Of a stretch of DNA of 12,012 nucleotides, positions 6,965 to 12,012 are shown in pieces. The notes beneath the pieces were generated by a model, which saw only the letters and a program-made list of their open reading frames with translations, searched no databases and had not been told where the DNA came from. The position numbers and the translations under genes were made by a program. Numbering within the stretch: position 1 is the stretch's first letter; every line of letters begins with the position of its first letter. The stretch is from Nostoc cf. edaphicum LEGE 07299 (GTDB lineage Bacteria > Cyanobacteriota > Cyanobacteriia > Cyanobacteriales > Nostocaceae), in contig NZ_JADEXF010000021.1 in assembly GCF_015207245.1 (NCBI RefSeq), positions 1-12,012 of the forward strand. The letters run 5' to 3'.

Positions 6965-7822
6965 GTGAATACAAAACTCCTCATTTCTCCCCAAAAACTC
7001 ACGTCACTGTTAGCAGAAAAATCATCACAGACTGTCATTATCGATACGCGAAGTCAAGAAGATTATACTATTTCTCATATTTCTCAATCCATAAATATTA
7101 GAGATTTTTTCACCTATCTTTTAGAGAATTCCTCCCCAGCAGGATTAAAGGAATTGCAAGAGTATTTTGCAGAAATCATGAGCAGGGTAGGAATATCTGG
7201 TGCAGAACAGTTAATTGTTTATGAAGATGCTTTAAATAAAGGTTATGGTCAATCTTGTCGAGCAGCTTTCTTACTGAAATATTTGGGTTGCGCTCAGGTA
7301 TCTATTTTACACGGAGGATATACAGCATGGCTGACAGAAGGATTACCTACTACCGATGAAGTACCATTACGTGAAAGCAGCATATTTAGATTGCATCCCA
7401 ATGCTGACATAATGGTTACTACCAGTGAGATGTTGCAAGCAATTGACAATCCAGCAATCATTAAATTAGATGTGCGCGATCGCAACGAATGGCTTGGGTT
7501 GAGTTCTTCTCCTTACCATCCTGATTTTTGTCCTCGCAAAGGTAGAATCCCTAACGCTGTATGGTTAGAATGGCATCATCTAATGAATTCTGAATCGGAA
7601 ATTTCCACGTTCCGATCGCCAGATGAAATCCGAGAAATTTGTCAGTCAGTAGGTATTACTTCTGAGTCAATTGTGTACATTTACTGCTTTAAAGGTTCAA
7701 GGGCTGCGAATACATTAATAGCCCTTGAAGAGGCAGGAATTTCTGCTAGAAATTATTTTGGCTCTTGGCATGAATGGTCTCGTGATTTTTCACTACCAAT
7801 TGATAGCAGAGTCATGCAATGA
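6965..7822 (+). CDS. Two-domain rhodanese (thiosulfate/mercaptopyruvate sulfurtransferase)
   Basis: The enzyme moves sulfane sulfur from thiosulfate or 3-mercaptopyruvate to an acceptor such as cyanide or a thiol, in the cytoplasm. The 285 residues form two rhodanese domains, an inactive N-terminal one (about 9-128, with IDTRSQEDY at 26-34 and HGGYTAW at 116-122) and a catalytic C-terminal one (about 150-276). The C-terminal domain holds LDVRDRNEW (168-176), GRIPNAVWLEW (193-203) and the active loop CFKGSRA with C241 and R246. The loop CFKGSR is neither the classic rhodanese CRKGVT nor the mercaptopyruvate CGSGVT, so substrate preference is open. The start is GTG 6965; no in-frame ATG is near and there is no strong Shine-Dalgarno. 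A three-codon frame ATG-AAA-GCG-TGA (6957-6968) overlaps it. Two palindromes at 6853-6868 and 6894-6915 suggest regulation. There is no signal peptide. Confidence 0.9.
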   Translation: MNTKLLISPQKLTSLLAEKSSQTVIIDTRSQEDYTISHISQSINIRDFFTYLLENSSPAGLKELQEYFAEIMSRVGISGAEQLIVYEDALNKGYGQSCRAAFLLKYLGCAQVSILHGGYTAWLTEGLPTTDEVPLRESSIFRLHPNADIMVTTSEMLQAIDNPAIIKLDVRDRNEWLGLSSSPYHPDFCPRKGRIPNAVWLEWHHLMNSESEISTFRSPDEIREICQSVGITSESIVYIYCFKGSRAANTLIALEEAGISARNYFGSWHEWSRDFSLPIDSRVMQ

Positions 7823-7834
7823 GGGTATAAACTT

Positions 7835-7850
7835 TAGTCTTAATAGACTA
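7835..7850. terminator. Possible bidirectional terminator between convergent genes
   Basis: TAGTCT (7835-7840) and AGACTA (7845-7850) form a 6-bp stem with a TAAT loop in the 31-bp gap between the rhodanese and protease-inhibitor stops. On the + strand it is followed by a T-rich tail (CTACTATTTTATTT). The stem is AT-rich and short, so termination would be weak. Confidence 0.4.
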
Positions 7851-7853
7851 CTA

Positions 7854-8309
7854 CTATTTTATTTGGAGGGTAACATCAAATCGCTGGTCGGTCGAGCGAT
7901 CGCCTTGCCAAGATTGCCATTCCTTGAGTTTTAATCTAACTACCCCTGTAGCTTTAGCTTTGAAGGTAAATATTCGTTTTCCACCAACACCTGTGCGTCC
8001 ATATGTTGGGCTGCTATAAAAGGTTGAATTCTGAAATTCAATCACATCTGGATCGGTTTTTTCTATCTCCCAGATGTATCCCGTGCTTGGATTTTCTGCT
8101 AGATTGAGGACAATGACACTGCCACTGTCAACTGTAAAGGTTTTACCTTTGTCTGCCTGGGCAATGGTAAGCGGTGGCACTTTCTGGTTCTTAATACATT
8201 TGTAGCGATCGACTACCCCAACGACGGGTTGAGCATTGAGATAACTTATAAACCCGCGATTAAGTTCTAATACCGTAACCAGAGTTATTGGCATCAACAT
8301 AAAGAACAT
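7854..8309 (-). CDS. Chagasin-type cysteine protease inhibitor (I42 family), exported
   Basis: Proteins of MEROPS family I42 are small immunoglobulin-like folds that block papain-type cysteine proteases with three loops. The 151-residue product has a hydrophobic N-terminus (about 1-14) followed by a short spacer, suggesting export or a membrane anchor. The inhibitor domain spans about 50-150. Loop 1 is NPSTGY (73-78), matching NPTTGY/NPSTGY. Loop 2 is GVGG (107-110), followed by KRIFTFKAKATG, a typical continuation. Loop 3, usually RPW, is KEW here (129-131). KEW keeps the tryptophan but loses Arg-Pro, so inhibitory strength or target may differ. The start at 8309 is the first ATG; Met4 and Met6 are alternatives, and none has a clear Shine-Dalgarno. 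No protease gene is adjacent, so the target may be an external enzyme or one encoded elsewhere. Confidence 0.82.
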   Translation of the reverse strand: MFFMLMPITLVTVLELNRGFISYLNAQPVVGVVDRYKCIKNQKVPPLTIAQADKGKTFTVDSGSVIVLNLAENPSTGYIWEIEKTDPDVIEFQNSTFYSSPTYGRTGVGGKRIFTFKAKATGVVRLKLKEWQSWQGDRSTDQRFDVTLQIK

Positions 8310-8563
8310 TGTTCAGCACCAAATATATCGTAAACTCATTGAGAAACAGACATCAATTAATAGTTTCATAGATACTATGAACCTACAAGTTCATTTGGAG
8401 ACACTTAGCGAAGTTCTGTTAGATTTTACAGCGATCGCGGATTTTAGCAGATTTATTTAACTTCAACCATAGTTGATAATTGACTAAGTTTTCAGGCTTT
8501 TGATGGGTGCAACAATTACGTAGCGACTCTGAATTATTTACCCATTGATTCTGACTTCTTCAA

Positions 8564-8755
8564 TCAGACATCAACATTTATCTGTTCTATCTGTCTAGCG
8601 GCTTTATCCCAAAGCTTTGCTGAAGTCTCATCTTGCCAATGAGTTCTCAGATTTTCCGCTTTTTTGTGACATATTCGTTCTAACATTTCTAATATTGCGG
8701 ATAATGTCAGTTTATTAATTAATGATTCTAAAATCTCCATGTATTCTTTTTGCAT
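8564..8755 (-). CDS. Small helical hypothetical protein, 63 aa
   Basis: I do not recognise a named family. The 63-residue product is predicted mostly helical and charged, with an 'MEILESLINKLTLSAILEMLERICHKKAENL' region (recognisable as residues 6-36) and a C-terminal WQDETSAKLWDKAARQIEQ helix. It has no membrane segment or signal peptide, and small proteins with this feel are common and conserved in Nostoc-type genomes. The open frame extends upstream to 8821, but a near-perfect Shine-Dalgarno AAGGAGGT (8763-8770) fixes the start at ATG 8755. A TGAGGAA pair (8930-8953), oriented with this gene and 175 bp upstream, is almost identical to that before the DUF4327 gene, hinting at shared regulation. 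Confidence 0.7.
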   Translation of the reverse strand: MQKEYMEILESLINKLTLSAILEMLERICHKKAENLRTHWQDETSAKLWDKAARQIEQINVDV

Positions 8756-8762
8756 GATTTTT

Positions 8763-8770
8763 ACCTCCTT
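8763..8770 (-). promoter_or_regulatory. Strong Shine-Dalgarno AAGGAGGT
   Basis: AAGGAGGT on the minus strand has its GGAGG core 8 nt before ATG 8755. It is by far the strongest ribosome binding site in the window and rules out the upstream Met codons at 8821 and 8773 as main starts. Confidence 0.75.
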
Positions 8771-8929
8771 CATGTCATCCAATATATGCCAACAAAACCT
8801 ACTTGTTCTTAAACTATACATTAAGATTTGTTGCGGAGTGTTACTAATATTCTGTCAGCTTATATATGCAGTTTAACCTATTTTTAATACTCAATTTTGA
8901 AAAATGAAAAAACTGTTTAATTCAAATAT

Positions 8930-8953
8930 TTCCTCACAAGTTCCTCAAATTTT
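8930..8953 (-). promoter_or_regulatory. Tandem TGAGGAA-N4-TGAGGAA site, copy 2
   Basis: Read on the minus strand, two TGAGGAA heptamers repeat with an 11-bp period. The 24-bp block differs at one position from the + strand block at 3845-3868. It lies about 175 bp upstream of, and in the same direction as, the 63-residue protein gene. A shared OmpR/PhoB-type activator site is plausible but unproven. Confidence 0.45.
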
Positions 8954-9022
8954 GTATCTAACTTAAAAATAGGGTTGGATAACTAAAAAGTATGAATTGT
9001 AATGCGATGGGTTATATTCTAC

Positions 9023-9076
9023 CGGAGGCGATGGCTTCTCTCCGAGAGGCTACGCGAACGCCCGTCGTAGGCATCA
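9023..9076. repeat. Nostoc-type palindromic repeat
   Basis: GGAGGCGATGGCTTCTCTCC followed by GAGAGGCTACGCGAACGCCCGTCGTAGGCATCAC is a typical dispersed cyanobacterial repeat, with internal stem GC-TTCTC/GAGAG-GC and terminal GCGATG/GGCATC. A decayed relative lies at 1826-1863. It sits 115 bp upstream of hypA. It is probably non-coding. Confidence 0.7.
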
Positions 9077-9190
9077 CAATTAGTTACGGTAATGAGATTG
9101 CGTTGAAAATCTATAACCTCTTGCTGAACAAGGAATAGAGATAGCAATTGATAAAATAAACCACTTAATCAAAACTGCGAGGAAAGAATT

Positions 9191-9532
9191 ATGCATGAAG
9201 TTGGCATGATGCAAAATATTCTTGATGCTGCTGTCAAACGAGCTAAAGACGAAGGCGCTCAACACATTCGTTTAGTACAAATGCGAGTAGGTGAGGCATC
9301 TGATGTAGTACCAGATTCTTTGGAGTCTGCTTTTGATGTTGCCAAAAAAGGAACAATAGCGGAAGATGCCAAACTACAAGTCGAGAATGTTCCTGCTGTT
9401 TGTTATTGCTCGAATTGCAACATTGAATTTCACCCAACTAGCAAACTGAATGAATGTCCAGAGTGTCACCAAGCTAATTGTGAAGTGCATCAAGGTAACG
9501 AGTTTGAATTAGCTTTTCTAGAAGTGTCTTAA
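9191..9532 (+). CDS. hypA: HypA, nickel chaperone for hydrogenase maturation
   Basis: HypA delivers Ni(II), together with HypB, to the large subunit of [NiFe]-hydrogenases (uptake or bidirectional) in the cytoplasm. At 113 residues the length is canonical. It has the invariant N-terminal MHE, whose His2 binds nickel, and a structural zinc site made of C73-S-N-C76 and C89-P-E-C92; extra cysteines are C71 and C97. The segment IRLVQMRVGEASDVVPDSLESAFDVA (recognisable around residues 26-51) is typical. GAGG (9179-9182), 8 nt before ATG, supports the start. hypB and the rest of the hyp cluster are not in this window, so this is either a stand-alone or second copy, or its partners lie elsewhere. 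A nifJ-like fragment follows 330 bp downstream, also suggestive of an anaerobic-metabolism neighbourhood. Confidence 0.94.
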   Translation: MHEVGMMQNILDAAVKRAKDEGAQHIRLVQMRVGEASDVVPDSLESAFDVAKKGTIAEDAKLQVENVPAVCYCSNCNIEFHPTSKLNECPECHQANCEVHQGNEFELAFLEVS

Positions 9533-9755
9533 TTTCTCGCCTGAATATTACTGAAGTTACCAATCAACTTGCAATGCATCAGGCAGATAAAATCAACTGT
9601 GTATTTTCATATTGCCGCGCGATCGCTAGCCGCGCAAGCCCTCTCTGTTTTGCCCGGTACAACACAAAACTCTGATGTCTACTTCCAAGAGAGATAAACT
9701 GTCAATCCCTATTAAGCTGGTGTGCATTCAAGTTGCACATTATCTGGTGGAGACT

Positions 9756-9819
9756 GTCATTAGTCATTTGTCCCTTGTCCTTTGTAAATACAAATGACTA
9801 ATGACTAAGGACAAAGGAC
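9756..9819. repeat. Interleaved inverted repeats, A-B-A'-B' order
   Basis: Arm A, GTCATTAGTCATTTG (9756-9770), is exactly complementary to A' at 9791-9805. Arm B, GTCCTTTG (9777-9784), is complementary to B' CAAAGGAC (9812-9819). B lies in the A loop and B' outside it, so the order is pseudoknot-like. TTTGTA/TACAAA (9781-9794) can also pair in the middle. 'GTCATTAGTCATTTG' strings are frequent spacer repeats in Nostoc-type genomes. Confidence 0.6.
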
Positions 9820-9851
9820 GACATTGATGGGTGATTATGTAATTTAGATGT

Positions 9852-9929
9852 GTTTTAGCTTATCTAGCTTGTGCAGATATCAGCCAGAAAGTCATGGATG
9901 AATTTGCTGCAATGACTGGGCGACAATAT
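9852..9929 (+). pseudogene. nifJ: Fragment of nifJ (pyruvate:ferredoxin oxidoreductase)
   Basis: In the + frame, 9861-9929 translates to YLACADISQKVMDEFAAMTG followed by RQY. This closely resembles the stretch 'YxACPDIxQKVMDxFAxxTGRQYxLF' near the ferredoxin/flavodoxin oxidoreductase N-terminal third that I recall from NifJ proteins. NifJ oxidises pyruvate to acetyl-CoA and reduces ferredoxin or flavodoxin; the intact protein has nearly 1200 residues. Only about 26 codons survive: an in-frame TAA lies at 9840-9842, and the match ends abruptly at 9929 where a G-rich inverted repeat begins. It has no start codon or ribosome site of its own. The alignment is from memory and short, so chance or another family cannot be excluded. 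Confidence 0.5.
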
Positions 9930-10024
9930 GGGAATGGGGATTGGAAGAGGCAGAGGTGCAGAGGAGAAAGACTTATTGCAACTTCTCTCCTGCTCCCCTC
10001 GTCTGGCTCATCCCCCTATTCCCC
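9930..10024. repeat. Large nested G-rich/C-rich inverted repeat
   Basis: Outer arms GGGAATGGGGA (9930-9940) and TCCCCCTATTCCCC (10011-10024) pair imperfectly. Inside them GCAGAGGAGAAAG (9958-9970) pairs with CTTCTCTCCTGC (9982-9993) with an 11-nt loop. The element lies against the 3' end of the leftward lrtA gene, so its transcript would end in this long hairpin; no T-run follows, so it may protect the mRNA rather than terminate it. Such G-rich minirepeats are common in cyanobacterial spacers. Confidence 0.55.
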
Positions 10025-10029
10025 AGTCC

Positions 10030-10677
10030 CTATTTACTCGAATGCGACTTTTCCGGCATGACTATATTAGTGTGGCTTGCCTTACCATTTTTGCCGTTAG
10101 TCTGTCCGTTAGCATTGCGGGGATGAATGACACCATAACCGCCGTGGTTACGTTCGTAAATTACATTAATCTCTCCAGTTTCAGAATTGTGGAACATATA
10201 AAAGTCGTGTCCCACGAGTTGCAGTTGTTCTAGGGCTTCTGCAACAGTCATCGGCGGCATAGAAAAATATTTGGTGCGGACGACTTCGTTGGGCAATTCG
10301 GCGGTGCGATCGCCAATTAAATCTGTTACTATCGACTCTGGAATAACTACTTCTGTTGGTTGAGCATGAGTTTTGTGGTCTTGACGCCGTTCTTTATATT
10401 TCCGCAGTTGACGCGCAATTTTATCTGCAACTAAGTCAATGCTGGCATATAGGCTTTCGCTGCTTTCCTCGGCACGAATAACGCTACCATTAGCATAAAT
10501 AGTTACTTCAGCCGCTTGTCTTGGATTAATTCGGGGATTCCGGGCGACGCTAAGATGCACATCCACTTCATTTGTAATGCTTTGAAAGTGACTAACTGCT
10601 TTTTCAATTTTTTGATGTACATACTCACGAATCGCATCGGTGATTTCAATATTTTTGCCGTGGATGACAAGCTTCAT
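10030..10677 (-). CDS. lrtA: Ribosome hibernation promoting factor, long form (LrtA)
   Basis: This protein binds the 30S decoding channel and, through its C-terminal domain, pairs ribosomes into inactive 100S dimers in darkness or starvation. In cyanobacteria it is known as LrtA, the light-repressed transcript product. The 215 residues comprise a RaiA/S30AE domain (about 1-100, [20 protein letters not shown] start, basic helix [13 protein letters not shown] at 86-98), a linker (101-130), and the dimerisation domain (about 132-186, [20 protein letters not shown] then [20 protein letters not shown]). An Asn/Lys/Ser-rich tail (187-215) is extra. GGGAGAG (10684-10690), 6 nt before ATG 10677, supports the start. 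The gene is divergent from lipB across 600 bp, ample for a long 5' leader; lrtA of Synechococcus is known for leader-dependent mRNA stability. Its 3' end runs into a large hairpin. Confidence 0.93.
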   Translation of the reverse strand: MKLVIHGKNIEITDAIREYVHQKIEKAVSHFQSITNEVDVHLSVARNPRINPRQAAEVTIYANGSVIRAEESSESLYASIDLVADKIARQLRKYKERRQDHKTHAQPTEVVIPESIVTDLIGDRTAELPNEVVRTKYFSMPPMTVAEALEQLQLVGHDFYMFHNSETGEINVIYERNHGGYGVIHPRNANGQTNGKNGKASHTNIVMPEKSHSSK

Positions 10678-10875
10678 GTAATACTCTCCCGCTGAATATT
10701 TTAGATGTGTGAATTTGCTTTGTATGAAAAGAAATTGCGGTAAGGTTTATTACTCCCGCCAAAACAAATTGTGAACTATATTGTATCTACTGCTGTTAAG
10801 CTGTCTCTCAACTTGCTGCATCTGAGGAATTGTCAAGTATACCCTTGATTTACCTCCTCATCTCTGCGCTGATGT

Positions 10876-10922
10876 CTAATTGTATATCCAATTAGCACTC
10901 AAGAGTTGAGGAAATCTAATTG
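10876..10922. promoter_or_regulatory. CTAATTG palindrome plus direct copy
   Basis: CTAATTG (10876-10882) and CAATTAG (10889-10895) form a 7-bp inverted repeat around TATATC, and CTAATTG recurs at 10916-10922. CTCAA/TTGAG (10898-10910) is a small hairpin between them. The cluster sits about 200-245 bp upstream of lrtA and 365 bp upstream of lipB, and could be a regulator site or part of the lrtA leader. Confidence 0.3.
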
Positions 10923-11230
10923 TAGCTCCTATGACTACCTTTTCTTTTAAAGGAATGCTTACAGAACTGTTGATAGTTGCTCCTTCTGTGTTCGATTGAG
11001 GTTTGCTTGCTGTTGTTCAAGAATACAAGGCTTTGTGGAAGTTTGATTCTGTTTGAAATGCAAACAATGGTATTAAAGTCATCAGCCAGTACATTCTTCC
11101 TTATTGTCTTGGCATAATGCTTATTGCAGAGAATTCCTCCTAAAACCTATTGAGGTTATATATTCAAGCTAGCACTTTGTATTTTCTAATGCACCTTCCC
11201 TTGACTTTCCTTTAAAATCCTTTGCAAAGC

Positions 11231-11259
11231 TTGACAATTGTTGATTCTAATCCTGTAAC
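11231..11259 (+). promoter_or_regulatory. Candidate sigma70-type promoter for lipB
   Basis: TTGACA (11231-11236) is followed after 17 bp by TGTAAC (11254-11259), a fair -10. It lies 40 bp upstream of ATG 11299, which would give a short leader. A perfect -35 and ideal spacing make this the best promoter candidate in the window. Confidence 0.5.
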
Positions 11260-11298
11260 TTGAAATATATTTAGTTCTTTATACGGTTGAATTTTGGC

Positions 11299-11991
11299 AT
11301 GATCCATAGTATAAAACCACAAAAAAATATTTGTTTGCTGTATAATCAAGGATTAATGCTTTACTTGGAAGCTCATGGATGGCAGCGATCGCTCGTCACT
11401 GAGCGCATTCATGACCCAAATCTAGATGATGTGTTAATTTTGCTAGAACATCCTCCTGTCTACACTTTGGGACAAGGAAGCAACTCAGACTTTCTCAAAT
11501 TTGATATTGACAAAGATCAGTATGATGTGCATCGAGTTGAACGAGGTGGCGAGGTTACTTACCATTGTCCCGGTCAACTGGTGGGCTATCCAATTTTAAA
11601 TCTGCAACGTTATCGTAAAGACCTTCATTGGTACTTACGGCAACTCGAAGAAGTAATAATTCGTGTATTGGCAGTTTATGGATTGCAAGGAGAAAGAATT
11701 CCGGCTTTTACTGGCGTTTGGTTGCAAGGGCGAAAAGTTGCAGCTATTGGTATTAAAGTCAGCCGTTGGATTACTATGCACGGCTTTGCATTAAATGTTT
11801 GTCCAGACATGACAGGGTTTGAGCGCATTGTACCTTGCGGTATTTCTGACAAACCTGTAGGCAGTTTAGCCGAATGGATTCCAGGTATCACCTGCCAAGA
11901 AGTGCGTTTTTACATAGCACAATCTTTTGCAGAAGTCTTTGGTGTGGAATTAGTAGAATCTCAGCCTCAAGGATTTTTCCGGTCTGAGTAA
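11299..11991 (+). CDS. lipB: LipB, octanoyl-[ACP]:protein octanoyltransferase
   Basis: LipB transfers octanoate from acyl carrier protein to the lipoyl domains of 2-oxoacid dehydrogenases and glycine cleavage H protein, in the cytoplasm, as the first step of lipoate synthesis. From ATG 11299 the product has 230 residues, the usual size. The motifs are in order: [12 protein letters not shown] (50-61), [17 protein letters not shown] (82-98), [19 protein letters not shown] (144-162) with the catalytic lysine K146, FALNV (163-167) and [12 protein letters not shown] (179-190) with the catalytic cysteine C180. An in-frame TTG at 11287 would add four residues; neither start has a clear Shine-Dalgarno, and ATG is preferred for codon type. 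The gene is divergent from lrtA, with a promoter candidate at 11231-11259. The stop lies 21 bp from the window edge, so downstream partners such as lipA cannot be seen. Confidence 0.95.
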   Translation: MIHSIKPQKNICLLYNQGLMLYLEAHGWQRSLVTERIHDPNLDDVLILLEHPPVYTLGQGSNSDFLKFDIDKDQYDVHRVERGGEVTYHCPGQLVGYPILNLQRYRKDLHWYLRQLEEVIIRVLAVYGLQGERIPAFTGVWLQGRKVAAIGIKVSRWITMHGFALNVCPDMTGFERIVPCGISDKPVGSLAEWIPGITCQEVRFYIAQSFAEVFGVELVESQPQGFFRSE

Positions 11992-12012
11992 ATTCAGCTT
12001 GTAATATGTAAT

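Larger units (their letters stand above)
10678..11286. other. Divergent spacer lrtA / lipB
   Basis: No gene is apparent in these 609 bp. They hold the lrtA Shine-Dalgarno (10684-10690), an AT-rich stretch with TATAGT/TACAAT on the minus strand (10775-10785) that could be a -10 for lrtA without a matching -35, and a minus-strand TTGACA at 10831-10836. A CTAATTG/CAATTAG palindrome (10876-10895) and a lipB promoter candidate (11231-11259) lie further right. The first half is probably the untranslated leader of lrtA. Confidence 0.5.

Noticed and set aside
9928..10233. 101- and 61-codon + strand ORFs over the lrtA 3' end
   Set aside because: They are antisense shadows of lrtA and the G-rich repeat.
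10892..10900. TTAGCACTC, a perfect left half of the HrcA/CIRCE operator
   Set aside because: The right half GAGTGCTAA is missing at the 9-bp spacing, and neither neighbouring gene is a chaperone; treated as chance.
10823..10913. Single TGAGGAA heptamers at 10823-10829 and 10907-10913 upstream of lrtA
   Set aside because: They lack the second heptamer at 11 bp, and one or two isolated 7-mers are expected by chance in 12 kb.
1..12012. CRISPR array, tRNA, rRNA or insertion sequence
   Set aside because: No regularly spaced direct repeats, no tRNA T-loop motif with a foldable cloverleaf, no rRNA sequence and no transposase-like ORF were seen; the repeats found are short palindromic spacer elements.

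Overview
The window looks like chromosome from a filamentous, probably heterocyst-forming, cyanobacterium (Nostoc/Calothrix-like). The evidence is nine perfect HIP1 octamers (GCGATCGC, starting at 598, 971, 3546, 7476, 7896, 8431, 9619, 10306 and 11385), AT-rich spacers, short palindromic repeats of the Nostoc type, and cyanobacterial gene families (DUF4327, LrtA-type hibernation factor). Genus is inference from sequence style. No rRNA, tRNA, CRISPR array, transposase or phage gene was seen.

Layout. 193-1476 (-) is an MFS exporter. 2048-3619 (+) is an exported adenosine deaminase-family enzyme. 4081-4302 (+) is a DUF4327 protein, followed by about 360 bp of palindromic repeats. 4664-5044 (-) is a four-helix membrane protein (DUF6632-like), and 5086-5289 (+) a doubtful small ORF. 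5444-6286 (-) is a D12-class adenine DNA methyltransferase, overlapping a 91-codon ORF that resembles the N-terminus of a type II restriction enzyme. 6965-7822 (+) is a two-domain rhodanese, converging on 7854-8309 (-), a chagasin-type (I42) protease inhibitor. 8564-8755 (-) is a small helical hypothetical protein. 9191-9532 (+) is the nickel chaperone HypA, followed by a short apparent nifJ remnant. 10030-10677 (-) is the ribosome hibernation factor LrtA/HPF, divergent from lipB (11299-11991, +).

The genes are mostly single units with their own spacers, not one pathway. The only likely operon is the methyltransferase with the truncated upstream ORF (8-bp overlap). HypA and the nifJ remnant both point to hydrogenase/anaerobic metabolism, so that locus may once have been larger. 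LrtA (ribosome dormancy) and LipB (lipoylation of 2-oxoacid dehydrogenases) are housekeeping.

Spacers over 300 bp. 1-192 lies downstream of the MFS gene and holds a small direct/inverted repeat. 1477-2047 holds three GGTGATTT sites and a degenerate palindromic repeat. 3620-4080 holds an 18-bp hairpin and two copies of a heptamer-pair motif. 4303-4663 is nearly all repeat. 6555-6964 holds several palindromes, two of them in tandem before the rhodanese gene. 8822-9190 holds a third heptamer-pair copy and a palindromic repeat. 9533-10029 holds repeats and the nifJ remnant. 10678-11286 holds the lrtA leader and a lipB promoter candidate.

The most interesting signals are a tandem TGAGGAA motif (11-bp period) upstream of two unrelated small hypothetical genes, the decayed restriction-modification pair, the nifJ fragment, and twin palindromes before the rhodanese gene. 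I did not find a convincing new multi-gene system.
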